A DNA stretch of 9,060 bases. Source: Hyphomonadaceae bacterium UBA1001. GTDB taxonomy: Bacteria > Pseudomonadota > Alphaproteobacteria > Caulobacterales > Aquidulcibacteraceae. Shown one piece after another: positions 1-6,159 of the stretch (position 1 is its first letter; the number at the start of each line of letters is the position of its first letter). The stretch lies in assembly GCA_002291875.1 (NCBI GenBank), contig DBAV01000231.1:1-9060 (forward strand), in the 5' to 3' direction. The notes under the pieces are model-generated. The model was given only the letters and a program-made list of their open reading frames with translations. It was not told the origin of the DNA and searched no databases. The translations under genes were made by a program, and so were the position numbers.

Positions 1-1155
1 GGCCACGGCACCATCGAGACCGCGGTTTCGGCCATCCAGCAGGGCGCCTACGACTTCATCGAAAAGCCGTTCACGTCAGAGCGGCTGCTGCTGGTGCTCT
101 CGCGGGCGCTCGAGAACTCGCGGCTTCGACGCGAAAACGCGACCTTGCGTTCGCGCTCGGGCGCGCTGACCGAGATGATCGGGTCCTCAGCGATCATGTC
201 CCAGCTGCGTTCGGTGATCGAGCGTGTTGCCCCCACAAACAGCCGCGTGCTGATCTCGGGACCGCCAGGTTCGGGCAAGGAACTGGTCGCGCGCCTCCTG
301 CACACCAATTCGACACGCGCGGACGGTCCGTTCGTGGTGCTGAATGCTGCCAGCATCGCGCCGCATCGCATGGAGGAAGAGCTGTTCGGGGTCGACGGGC
401 CGGACGGACGGCCGCGCAAGATCGGCCTGTTCGAGCATGCCCATGGCGGAACGCTCTATCTGGACGAGGTCGCCGACATGCCGGCCGAAACCCAGAGCAA
501 GATCCTGCGCGTGCTGGTGGACCAGCGGTTTCGTCGCCTCGATGGCTCGGGCGATGTTCAGGTCAGCGTGCGGGTGGTGTCCTCGACCTCGCGCGATTTG
601 CGCGGCGAGATCGCGCAGGGAAGGTTCCGCGAGGACCTTCTGCATCGCCTCGCCGTTGTTCCCATCCGCACGCCGGGCCTGGCGGAGCGGCGTGACGACA
701 TTCCGCTCCTGATCGAGCATTTCGTGTCGCGCCTCAGCGAAGGATCGGGCCTTTCGTCGCGGGTCTTTGCCAATGATGCGATCGCCGCGCTGCAAACGGC
801 CGACTGGCCCGGGAATGTGCGCCAGCTGCGCAATGTCGTCGAACGCGTGCTGATCCTGTCGCCGGGCGATCCCGGCCGTCCGGTCACCGCGGCCTCTCTC
901 CCGCAGGATGCGCTGCCCTCCCAGGGGCTGTCGATCGAGAACGGGCTGTCGCAGGTGATTGCCATGCCGCTGCGCGACGCGCGCGAACAGTTCGAGCGCG
1001 AATACATCACGCTGCAGCTGACCCGGTTCGGTGGCAACATCTCGCGCACGGCCGCCTTCATCGGCATGGAGCGATCGGCGCTGCACCGAAAGCTCAAGAG
1101 CCTGGGTGTGGACACCATGCGCTCGGGTGACGAGACGGCGGAAGGGGAGGGCTGA
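1..1155 (+). CDS. ntrX: NtrX-type sigma54-family response regulator, 5' end missing
   Basis: This is a DNA-binding response regulator, normally paired with the membrane kinase NtrY in nitrogen and redox signalling. The window enters in the receiver domain: the first visible residues include a KPF motif (nt 64-72), which carries the conserved receiver lysine. A linker follows, then an AAA+ domain with Walker A GPPGSGKE (nt 259-282) and Walker B GGTLYLDE (about nt 445-468). The sequence ends in a Fis-type helix-turn-helix (about nt 1036-1120, NISRTAAFIG...ALHRKLKSLGV). There are 384 codons here, so roughly 70 N-terminal residues lie outside the window, given the usual length of about 455. The GAFTGA sigma54-contact motif is absent: after ELFG the sequence runs VDGPDGRPRKIGLFE. 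That favours NtrX over NtrC and suggests it may not be a classical sigma54 activator. The stop codon is 2 nt before the transaminase start, so the two genes are probably cotranscribed. Confidence 0.92.
   Translation, partial: GHGTIETAVSAIQQGAYDFIEKPFTSERLLLVLSRALENSRLRRENATLRSRSGALTEMIGSSAIMSQLRSVIERVAPTNSRVLISGPPGSGKELVARLLHTNSTRADGPFVVLNAASIAPHRMEEELFGVDGPDGRPRKIGLFEHAHGGTLYLDEVADMPAETQSKILRVLVDQRFRRLDGSGDVQVSVRVVSSTSRDLRGEIAQGRFREDLLHRLAVVPIRTPGLAERRDDIPLLIEHFVSRLSEGSGLSSRVFANDAIAALQTADWPGNVRQLRNVVERVLILSPGDPGRPVTAASLPQDALPSQGLSIENGLSQVIAMPLRDAREQFEREYITLQLTRFGGNISRTAAFIGMERSALHRKLKSLGVDTMRSGDETAEGEG
1144..1151 (+). promoter_or_regulatory. Ribosome binding site of the D-amino-acid transaminase gene
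   Basis: The purine block GGGGAGGG lies inside the last codons of ntrX, 6 nt before the ATG at 1158. It contains a strong GGAGG-type Shine-Dalgarno core. It fixes the start of the next gene and supports translational coupling to ntrX. Confidence 0.75.
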
Positions 1156-1157
1156 GC

Positions 1158-2027
1158 ATGCGGACCGCCTATGTCGACGGCCGATATGCGGCGCTGTCGG
1201 CCGCGAGTGTCTCGGTGCTGGACCGCGGCCTTCTGTTCGCCGACGCGGTTTACGAGGTCTGGGCCGTCCGCGGCTCGGTCCTCCTCGACACCGAGGGCCA
1301 CCATCTTCGCCTCGCGCGATCGCTTGCGGAGCTGGGTATCCGGATGCCCATGAGCACCGCGTCGCTGCGGGCGGTGCTGCGCGAACTGATGCGCCGCAAC
1401 CGTCTGCGCGATGGCTTGATTTACCTGCAGGTCGGACGCGGCGTGGCCTGGCCGCGCGACCACGTCTTTCCCGACGCTGACACGCCGCCTTCCGTGCTGG
1501 CCTTCTGCGCGCGCGCGGATGTCGTGGCTCTCGAGCGGCGTGCGCGCCAGGGGGTAGGGGCCATCACCGCGCCTGACATCCGCTGGGGGCGATGCGACAT
1601 CAAGACCGTGGGGCTGTTGGCCAATGTGCTGGGCAAGCAGCGCGCGCGCGAGGCCGGTGCACACGAGGTGGTATTCGTCGACGCAGAGGGCATGGTGACC
1701 GAGGGCGGAAGCACCAATATCTGGATCGTGGACGCTGCCGGGCAGCTGCGCACGCGGGGCGATGAGGCAAACATTCTGCGCGGCATCACCCGTGGCAGTG
1801 TCGCGCGCTGTGCCGAAAGCCTCCAGATGCCTGTGTCCTATGAGGCGTTCACCGTCCAGGAGGCGCTGATGGCGCGCGAAATGTTCATGACCTCGGCCAG
1901 CGCGTTCGTCACACCGATCATCATGCTCGATGGCAAGCCGATCGGGGAGGGCGTCCCCGGACCCATCGCCCTTTGCCTGCGTCAGCAGTATGTGGGTGCA
2001 GCCACCGCCGGCTCGCACGCGCATTGA
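1158..2027 (+). CDS. dat: D-amino-acid transaminase (fold-type IV PLP enzyme)
   Basis: Cytosolic PLP enzyme of the branched-chain/D-amino-acid aminotransferase class, expected to move amino groups between D-amino acids (such as D-Ala and D-Glu) and 2-oxo acids. It has 289 aa, normal for the family. Visible active-site features are DRGLLFADAVYE (residues 22-33; Tyr32 matches Tyr31 of Bacillus DAAT), the GVAWPRDHVFP loop with Arg100 and His102 (matching the Arg98/His100 carboxylate trap of DAAT), the Schiff-base Lys149 in CDIKTVGLLAN, and Glu182 in VTEGGSTNIW that contacts the PLP pyridine nitrogen. The R-x-H trap argues for D-amino-acid transaminase rather than IlvE or PabC. The start ATG is 2 nt after the ntrX stop with a strong Shine-Dalgarno site. 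The C-terminus is slightly extended and rich in Ala and His. Substrate preference is inferred from the motif only. Confidence 0.9.
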   Translation: MRTAYVDGRYAALSAASVSVLDRGLLFADAVYEVWAVRGSVLLDTEGHHLRLARSLAELGIRMPMSTASLRAVLRELMRRNRLRDGLIYLQVGRGVAWPRDHVFPDADTPPSVLAFCARADVVALERRARQGVGAITAPDIRWGRCDIKTVGLLANVLGKQRAREAGAHEVVFVDAEGMVTEGGSTNIWIVDAAGQLRTRGDEANILRGITRGSVARCAESLQMPVSYEAFTVQEALMAREMFMTSASAFVTPIIMLDGKPIGEGVPGPIALCLRQQYVGAATAGSHAH

Positions 2028-2095
2028 AACTTCCGCGGCTCTTGGCCACATCACCTGCAGAACCGGACATCAACCGGTCGAGAAAGAGAACAGCC
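2028..2095 (+). other. dat-hfq intergenic region with a doubled AACCGG motif
   Basis: This 68-nt gap is the largest on the plus strand. AACCGG occurs at 2061-2066 and again at 2072-2077, 11 bp apart, and ACCGG/CCGGT (2062-2066 and 2074-2078) can also form a 5-bp hairpin with a 7-nt loop just ahead of the hfq ribosome site. A TTGAAA hexamer sits across the dat stop codon (2024-2029), but no convincing -10 follows it. The region could hold an hfq leader structure or a weak promoter. The purine stretch AGAAAGAGAA (2081-2090) probably serves as the hfq ribosome site, 5 nt before the ATG. Confidence 0.35.
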
Positions 2096-2350
2096 ATGGA
2101 CAAGAAGCACAACCTCCAGGACACGTTTTTGAATGCGGTCCGCAAGAGCAAGACCCCGCTGACCATGTTCCTCGTGAACGGAGTCAAGCTTCAGGGGGTT
2201 GTCACCTGGTTCGACAATTTCTGCGTCCTGCTGCGCCGCGACGGCCAGGTCCAGCTTGTCTACAAGCACGCGATCTCGACGATCATGCCCGGCGCGCCGG
2301 TCCAGCTTTTCGAAGACGCCGAGAAGGGGAGTGACGACTCTGACGGATAA
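2096..2350 (+). CDS. hfq: RNA chaperone Hfq
   Basis: Hexameric Sm-like protein that pairs small regulatory RNAs with mRNAs. The 84-aa product shows the bacterial Sm1 motif (NLQDTFLNAVRKSKTPLTMF through FDNFCVLL) and the diagnostic Sm2 motif YKHAIST (residues 56-62). RNA-contact positions known from E. coli are mostly kept: Gln8 on the proximal face, Arg16/Lys17/Lys19 in place of the basic rim, and Lys31 and Gln33 on the distal face. Phe25 replaces Tyr25. The C-terminal tail is very short and acidic (EDAEKGSDDSDG). The ATG at 2096 is chosen because it starts the family N-terminus; the open frame extends upstream to 1973 but gives no Hfq-like sequence. The hflX start codon lies inside its last 20 nt, so the two are almost certainly cotranscribed, as in the hfq-hflX pair of many proteobacteria. 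Confidence 0.97.
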   Translation: MDKKHNLQDTFLNAVRKSKTPLTMFLVNGVKLQGVVTWFDNFCVLLRRDGQVQLVYKHAISTIMPGAPVQLFEDAEKGSDDSDG

Positions 2351-3674
2351 GACAATCGACCGCCAGCAGGAACGCCAGTCGTGCCTGTGCATCCTGCCCC
2401 TGCTGTCCGAGCCCGCGCACGAGCGGACAGCGGACGAAAAGCTGGCAGAGGCCATCGGGCTTGCCGAGGCGCTGGACCTCGACGTGCGGCTGGCACGGGT
2501 CGAATGGGTCCGGCGGATTTCCCCCGCGGCCTGGTTCGGATCGGGCAAGGTCGAAGAGCTCAAGGCCCTGGCCGCCGAACACGAGGTGTCGGTCATGGTG
2601 TTCGACGGCACGCTCAGCCCGACCCAGCAGCGCAATCTGGAAAAGGCGCTCGGCATCAAGGTGCTGGACCGTACGGGCCTGATCCTGGAAATCTTTGGTC
2701 TCCGGGCCGGAACGCGTGAGGGACGCCTGCAGGTCGAGCTCGCCCGCCAGCGCTATGAGAAGTCCCGGCTGGTCAAGACCTGGACCCACCTCGAGCGCCA
2801 GCGCGGCGGCTTTGGTGCCATGGGCGGGCCGGGCGAAAGCCAGCTCGAGATTGACCGCCGCCTGATCGCCACACGCATTGCGCGTATCGAACGCCAGATC
2901 GAGGAGGTGCGCCGTACCCGGACGCTTCAGCGCGGCGGCCGGCGTCGCGCAGGGCTGCGTTCGATCGCGCTGGTTGGGTACACCAATGCCGGCAAGTCGA
3001 CCTTGTTCAACAGGCTGACCGACGAGGCCGTGCTGGCCAAGGACATGCTGTTTGCGACACTCGACCCGACGGTCCGGCGGATCACGCTTCCCGGAGGCGT
3101 CGAAGCGTCCGTGTCCGATACGGTGGGGTTCATCTCGGACCTGCCGACCGAACTGGTCGCGGCCTTTCGCGCGACGCTCGAGGAGGTCTCGAGTGCGGAC
3201 CTGCTGCTGCATGTGCGCGACGTCGCCAACCCCGAGACCGAAGCCCAGCGGCGCGACGTGCTCGAAGTGCTCGAACAGCTGGGCGTGGGCGGCGGCAAGG
3301 GCCCGCCGGTCCTTGAAGTCTGGAACAAGTCGGACCTTTTGCCCGCCTCGGTGCTGGAGGGCCGGCAGACCCGCGCCGAACAGGCCGATGAGGCGGTCCT
3401 GGTGTCGGCCGTGACGGGGGAGGGCGTCGATACCCTGCGCAGGCGCATTTCAGCCATGCTGCGTCCCGCCCTGGTGCGTGCCCTCGTGCGCACGACCTTT
3501 GGTGATGGTGACCTGCGCGCCAGCCTGCACCGCGATCGAGTGGTCCTTTCCGAGCGGGTGGATGATGATGGCGTGGCGGTTGAGGTCGAGATCGGACCCG
3601 ACCGGATCGAGGCCCTGCGCGCCAGTGGCTATGACGTGGCCGTTGTCGAGGGCAGGGGGTCGCAAGCCGCCTGA
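2331..3674 (+). CDS. hflX: Ribosome-associated GTPase HflX
   Basis: GTPase of the TRAFAC/Obg-HflX class that binds the 50S subunit and, in E. coli, splits stalled ribosomes under heat stress. With a GTG start at 2331 it has 447 aa. The N-terminal HflX domain contains WFGSGKVEEL and the glycine-rich GFGAMGGPGE loop (residues 161-169) before an Arg-rich helical linker. The G domain follows: G1 GYTNAGKS (216-223), G3 DTVGF (263-267), G4 NKSD (332-335) and G5 SAVTGEG (359-365). GTG 2331 overlaps hfq by 20 nt and has GAGAAGGGGA directly upstream, although the spacing is tight. No ATG occurs nearby in frame, and a CTG at 2340 is a weaker alternative. The 3' end overlaps the convergent mazG by 46 bp. 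Identity is secure; the exact start is less so. Confidence 0.95.
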   Translation: MTTLTDKTIDRQQERQSCLCILPLLSEPAHERTADEKLAEAIGLAEALDLDVRLARVEWVRRISPAAWFGSGKVEELKALAAEHEVSVMVFDGTLSPTQQRNLEKALGIKVLDRTGLILEIFGLRAGTREGRLQVELARQRYEKSRLVKTWTHLERQRGGFGAMGGPGESQLEIDRRLIATRIARIERQIEEVRRTRTLQRGGRRRAGLRSIALVGYTNAGKSTLFNRLTDEAVLAKDMLFATLDPTVRRITLPGGVEASVSDTVGFISDLPTELVAAFRATLEEVSSADLLLHVRDVANPETEAQRRDVLEVLEQLGVGGGKGPPVLEVWNKSDLLPASVLEGRQTRAEQADEAVLVSAVTGEGVDTLRRRISAMLRPALVRALVRTTFGDGDLRASLHRDRVVLSERVDDDGVAVEVEIGPDRIEALRASGYDVAVVEGRGSQAA

Positions 3675-4501
3675 GCTGCCCGCTCGGCGGCCTTGACCGA
3701 AGTCCAAAGGGCCTCGAGGCGCTCAAGGTCATGGGGGCCACCCAACGGATCGTGACCCTGCGCCCGCAGGCCGGCCTCGACCCCCCGGTACCGACGTTCG
3801 AACTTGGCGTTGGCGCGGCGCAACACGGTTTCCGCCTCCAACCCGCAGCGCCTTGCCAGATTGACACACGCGAACAACAGGTCGCCGATCTCTTCCTCGA
3901 TCTCCCCATGGCTGCCTGACGCGATGGCGGCGCGGACCTCGCCCAGTTCTTCTTCGATCTTGTCGACGATCGGCGGCGTCGAGGTCCAGTCAAAGCCTGA
4001 CCGCGCGGCCCGTCGCTGAAGCTTTTCTGCCCTGGCAAGGGCGGGCAGGGCGGCGGGAATGTCATCAAGCAGGCTGTCATGGCGTTCGGCCCGTTCGGCC
4101 GCCTTGATGTCCTCCCATGCCCCAGCCTTTTGCGGTGCCGGCTCACCAGCGGACCACACGTGCGGATGGCGCCGCACCATTTTCGTGACCAGCCCCGCCA
4201 CGACGTCCTCGAACCCGAACGCGCCGCCTTCCTCGGCAAGGCGTGCGTGGAAAACGACCTGGAACAGAAGGTCACCCAGTTCGTCACGCAGGCCGCCCAG
4301 GTCGCGCCGCGAGACCGCCTCGGCAACCTCATAGGCTTCCTCGATGGTATAGGGCGCAATCGTCTCGAAGGTCTGCGCCCGGTCCCATGCGCATCCGACC
4401 ATGGGATCACGCAGGGTGCGCATCAGCTCGATCAGCCCCTCCATATCGGGCGAAGGCGTCAAAACGGCCGGTGGAACCTGTTTGGGCGCGACGTCCGACA
4501 T
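3629..4501 (-). CDS. mazG: Nucleoside triphosphate pyrophosphohydrolase MazG
   Basis: Cytosolic enzyme that hydrolyses NTPs and dNTPs to monophosphates and pyrophosphate, clearing non-canonical nucleotides and, in E. coli, influencing ppGpp level. The 290-aa protein has the two tandem MazG domains of the long form (E. coli: 263 aa). The N-terminal domain shows the metal-binding pattern EEAYE (54-58) with DELGD (73-77), and RHPHVW at 111-116. The C-terminal domain has EEELGE (183-188) and EEIGD (203-207). ATG 4501 is preferred because it has GAGG 5 nt upstream (4510-4507) and gives the right length; the frame continues open to 4786 over the hydrolase gene without family similarity. It is the last gene of the minus-strand cluster, 26 nt after the MBL gene. 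Its final 15 or so codons, ending PLPSTTATS, overlap the end of hflX on the other strand. Confidence 0.94.
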   Translation of the reverse strand: MSDVAPKQVPPAVLTPSPDMEGLIELMRTLRDPMVGCAWDRAQTFETIAPYTIEEAYEVAEAVSRRDLGGLRDELGDLLFQVVFHARLAEEGGAFGFEDVVAGLVTKMVRRHPHVWSAGEPAPQKAGAWEDIKAAERAERHDSLLDDIPAALPALARAEKLQRRAARSGFDWTSTPPIVDKIEEELGEVRAAIASGSHGEIEEEIGDLLFACVNLARRCGLEAETVLRRANAKFERRYRGVEAGLRAQGHDPLGGPHDLERLEALWTSVKAAERAAQAACDPLPSTTATS

Positions 4502-4527
4502 GCTGGCCTCATTTCGCAGAAGGGATA

Positions 4528-5364
4528 TTATGGGAAGTGCAGTTCGATCCGCAGACCGTCCTGGGCAGGCTCGACCTCGACCGGCGTCATGGCCTGGACC
4601 TCGGCATAATCCATGTCGACATGCAGATTGGTCAGCACGGTCCTCCGCGGCGCCAGCCGACGGTGCCAGGCCAGCGTCTGATCCAGATGCGCGTGCGTGG
4701 GATGCGGACGGTGACGCATGGCGTCGGCGATCCACAGATCCAGCCCGGTCAACCCAGCCAGCGTACGCTCGGGCAAGGCCACACAATCATTGCTGTAGGC
4801 CACGGGCATCCAGTCGCCGCACCCGAACCGGAAGCCCAGCGATGGACGTCCGCCATGGTCCTGATCCAGCGGTACCACCGTCAGCGTGCCACCGGGGCCA
4901 TCAATCGCGACCGGTTGCTGCGCCACAAGCTCGCCGGCATCGTCCAGGATCGCCGGATAGCCATTGTCCGGATCGACATCAAAGCAATAGCCGAACCTTG
5001 TGCGCAGCGCGCGGCGTGTCGTGGCGTCCATGAACACGGGAAGCCGTCCGCGTGGATCGCGGTACGCCAGCGGCCGCAGGTCATCGATCCCGTGCGCCTG
5101 GTCGGCATGGTCATGGGTATAGAAGACCGCATCCAGCCGGTCGACTGCGGCGCAGAGCAATTGCTGGCGCAGGTCGGGCGAGGTGTCGACCAGGACCGTG
5201 GTCGATGGCCCCTCCCCCCGGTCCAGGCGCACCAGGATCGAGCACCGCGAGCGCCGGTTCCTTGGATCGGCGGGGTCGCACGCGCCCCAGTCACCGCCAA
5301 CCCTCGGCACACCGCCCGAAGTTCCGCAGCCCAGGATGACGACCTCGATGCGCCTTGCGCTCAT
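4528..5364 (-). CDS. MBL-fold metallo-hydrolase, PhnP-like
   Basis: Metallo-beta-lactamase-fold protein of 278 aa, close to the PhnP/RNase Z-like branch (phosphodiester or cyclic phosphate hydrolases). Visible motifs are ILGCGTSGGVPR (10-21) at the N-terminus, the metal motif THDHADQAHGIDDLR (83-97), QDH with His170, YSND with Asp193, HPTHAHLD (221-228), and LTNLHVDMDY with His248. The canonical HxHxDH has Gln89 in place of the last His, so the second metal site may be altered. I am not sure whether this is the norm in this subfamily. The ATG overlaps the tatD stop by 4 nt (ATGA), with GGAGG 4 nt upstream. Genes of this family commonly follow tatD in Alphaproteobacteria. The true substrate is unknown, so no symbol is given. 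Confidence 0.88.
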   Translation of the reverse strand: MSARRIEVVILGCGTSGGVPRVGGDWGACDPADPRNRRSRCSILVRLDRGEGPSTTVLVDTSPDLRQQLLCAAVDRLDAVFYTHDHADQAHGIDDLRPLAYRDPRGRLPVFMDATTRRALRTRFGYCFDVDPDNGYPAILDDAGELVAQQPVAIDGPGGTLTVVPLDQDHGGRPSLGFRFGCGDWMPVAYSNDCVALPERTLAGLTGLDLWIADAMRHRPHPTHAHLDQTLAWHRRLAPRRTVLTNLHVDMDYAEVQAMTPVEVEPAQDGLRIELHFP

Positions 5365-6158
5365 GGCGCCTCCACGAGACCGGGAAAGATCGACCGCACA
5401 TTGTCCTCGACCCGCGCAGCAAAGCTGTCAGGGGCCTCGCCGCGCAGCCGGGCCAGTGCGTCATAGACGTGGACGATGTGCGCGGGAATGTTCATCCGGC
5501 CGCGCAGCGGCACCGGCGAAAGATACGGACAGTCGGTCTCGACGAGGATGCGGTCAGCGGGCGTCTGGAGCGCGATTGCCCGCACGGCCTCGGCCGCCTT
5601 GAACGTCACAATCCCCGAGAACGAGATCATCCCGCCATGGTCCAGCCCGAAACGCGCCAGTTCGGGCCCGCTGGTGTAACAGTGCAGCAGAAAGCGGAAA
5701 GCCCCCCTGCTCCACGCTTCCTGCAGCACGTCGATCATCACCTGATCGGCGTTCCGCGAGTGGATCACCAGCGGAAGCCCGGTGATCCGCGCGGCCTCGA
5801 TATGGGTCCGAAACACGCTGAGCTGCTGATCCAGGGCCGAATACCCATAGTGAAGGTCCAGGCCGCACTCGCCAATGGCAGCAATGGTTTCGTTGGCCTC
5901 GGCATGGCGCACCAGATCGTCCTTGGTGAGGCCGAGATGATCCTTGGCGTGGTGGGGGTGCACGCCCACTGTCGCGCGCACCCCGTGTCGGCCATGCGCG
6001 GCTACCAGCGGGCGATCGCGATGGTCCCATCGGTCGCAGATCGCCAGAAACCCCCGGACCCCGGACGCCCGGGCCGCGTCGATCAAGCCATCCGCATCCA
6101 GCCCGGCTTCGGCGAACTGGGCGGCGTGAAAGTTCACATGCGTGTCGTACAGACGCAC
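5361..6158 (-). CDS. tatD: TatD-family metal-dependent hydrolase (putative deoxyribonuclease)
   Basis: TIM-barrel amidohydrolase-like enzyme; characterised members are 3'-5' DNA exonucleases. The protein has 265 aa, normal for the family. Metal-ligand motifs in order are YDTHVNF (4-10), GVHPHH (65-70), IGECGLDLHYG (95-105, Glu97), VIHSRN (131-136, His133), LLHCYTSG (157-164, His159) and VETDCPYLSP (206-215, Asp209). The usual N-terminal HxH reads His7-Val-Asn9, so the second His is missing; E. coli TatD itself also lacks this HxH. The GTG at 6158 is chosen because it starts directly before the first strand and lies 1 nt after the holB stop. The frame is open up to 6479, but the extension is Arg/Pro-rich shadow sequence over holB. 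The symbol is a family-level assignment. Confidence 0.9.
   Translation of the reverse strand: MRLYDTHVNFHAAQFAEAGLDADGLIDAARASGVRGFLAICDRWDHRDRPLVAAHGRHGVRATVGVHPHHAKDHLGLTKDDLVRHAEANETIAAIGECGLDLHYGYSALDQQLSVFRTHIEAARITGLPLVIHSRNADQVMIDVLQEAWSRGAFRFLLHCYTSGPELARFGLDHGGMISFSGIVTFKAAEAVRAIALQTPADRILVETDCPYLSPVPLRGRMNIPAHIVHVYDALARLRGEAPDSFAARVEDNVRSIFPGLVEAP
5369..5373 (-). promoter_or_regulatory. Ribosome binding site of the MBL hydrolase gene
   Basis: A perfect GGAGG on the minus strand lies 4 nt before the ATG at 5364-5362, inside the final codons of tatD. It supports that start and the 4-nt ATGA overlap. Confidence 0.7.
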
Positions 6159-6159
6159 C

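Noticed and set aside
558..2054. 498-codon minus-strand open frame across ntrX and the transaminase gene
   Set aside because: It is antisense to two clear conserved genes, rich in Arg, Pro, His and Ser, and has no recognisable domain. Long antisense frames are expected in DNA of this GC content and codon usage.
3660..3720. Possible terminator between hflX and mazG
   Set aside because: I looked for a G/C stem followed by a T-run on either strand after the stop codons and saw none; the region is coding for mazG.
3130..4410. 426-codon minus-strand frame across the hflX end and mazG
   Set aside because: It is an out-of-frame shadow of mazG on the same strand, extending antisense to hflX. The composition is low-complexity Arg/Pro/Ser with no family motif.
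4502..4545. CATAAT/TAATAT on the minus strand at the MBL-mazG junction as an internal mazG promoter
   Set aside because: It resembles a -10 box, but no acceptable -35 lies 16-18 nt upstream and the string mostly arises from the TAA stop codon. Not enough to call.
4243..5466. 407-codon plus-strand frame opposite mazG, the MBL gene and tatD
   Set aside because: It runs antisense to three recognised genes, with no domain or ribosome site. It is a GC-driven artefact.
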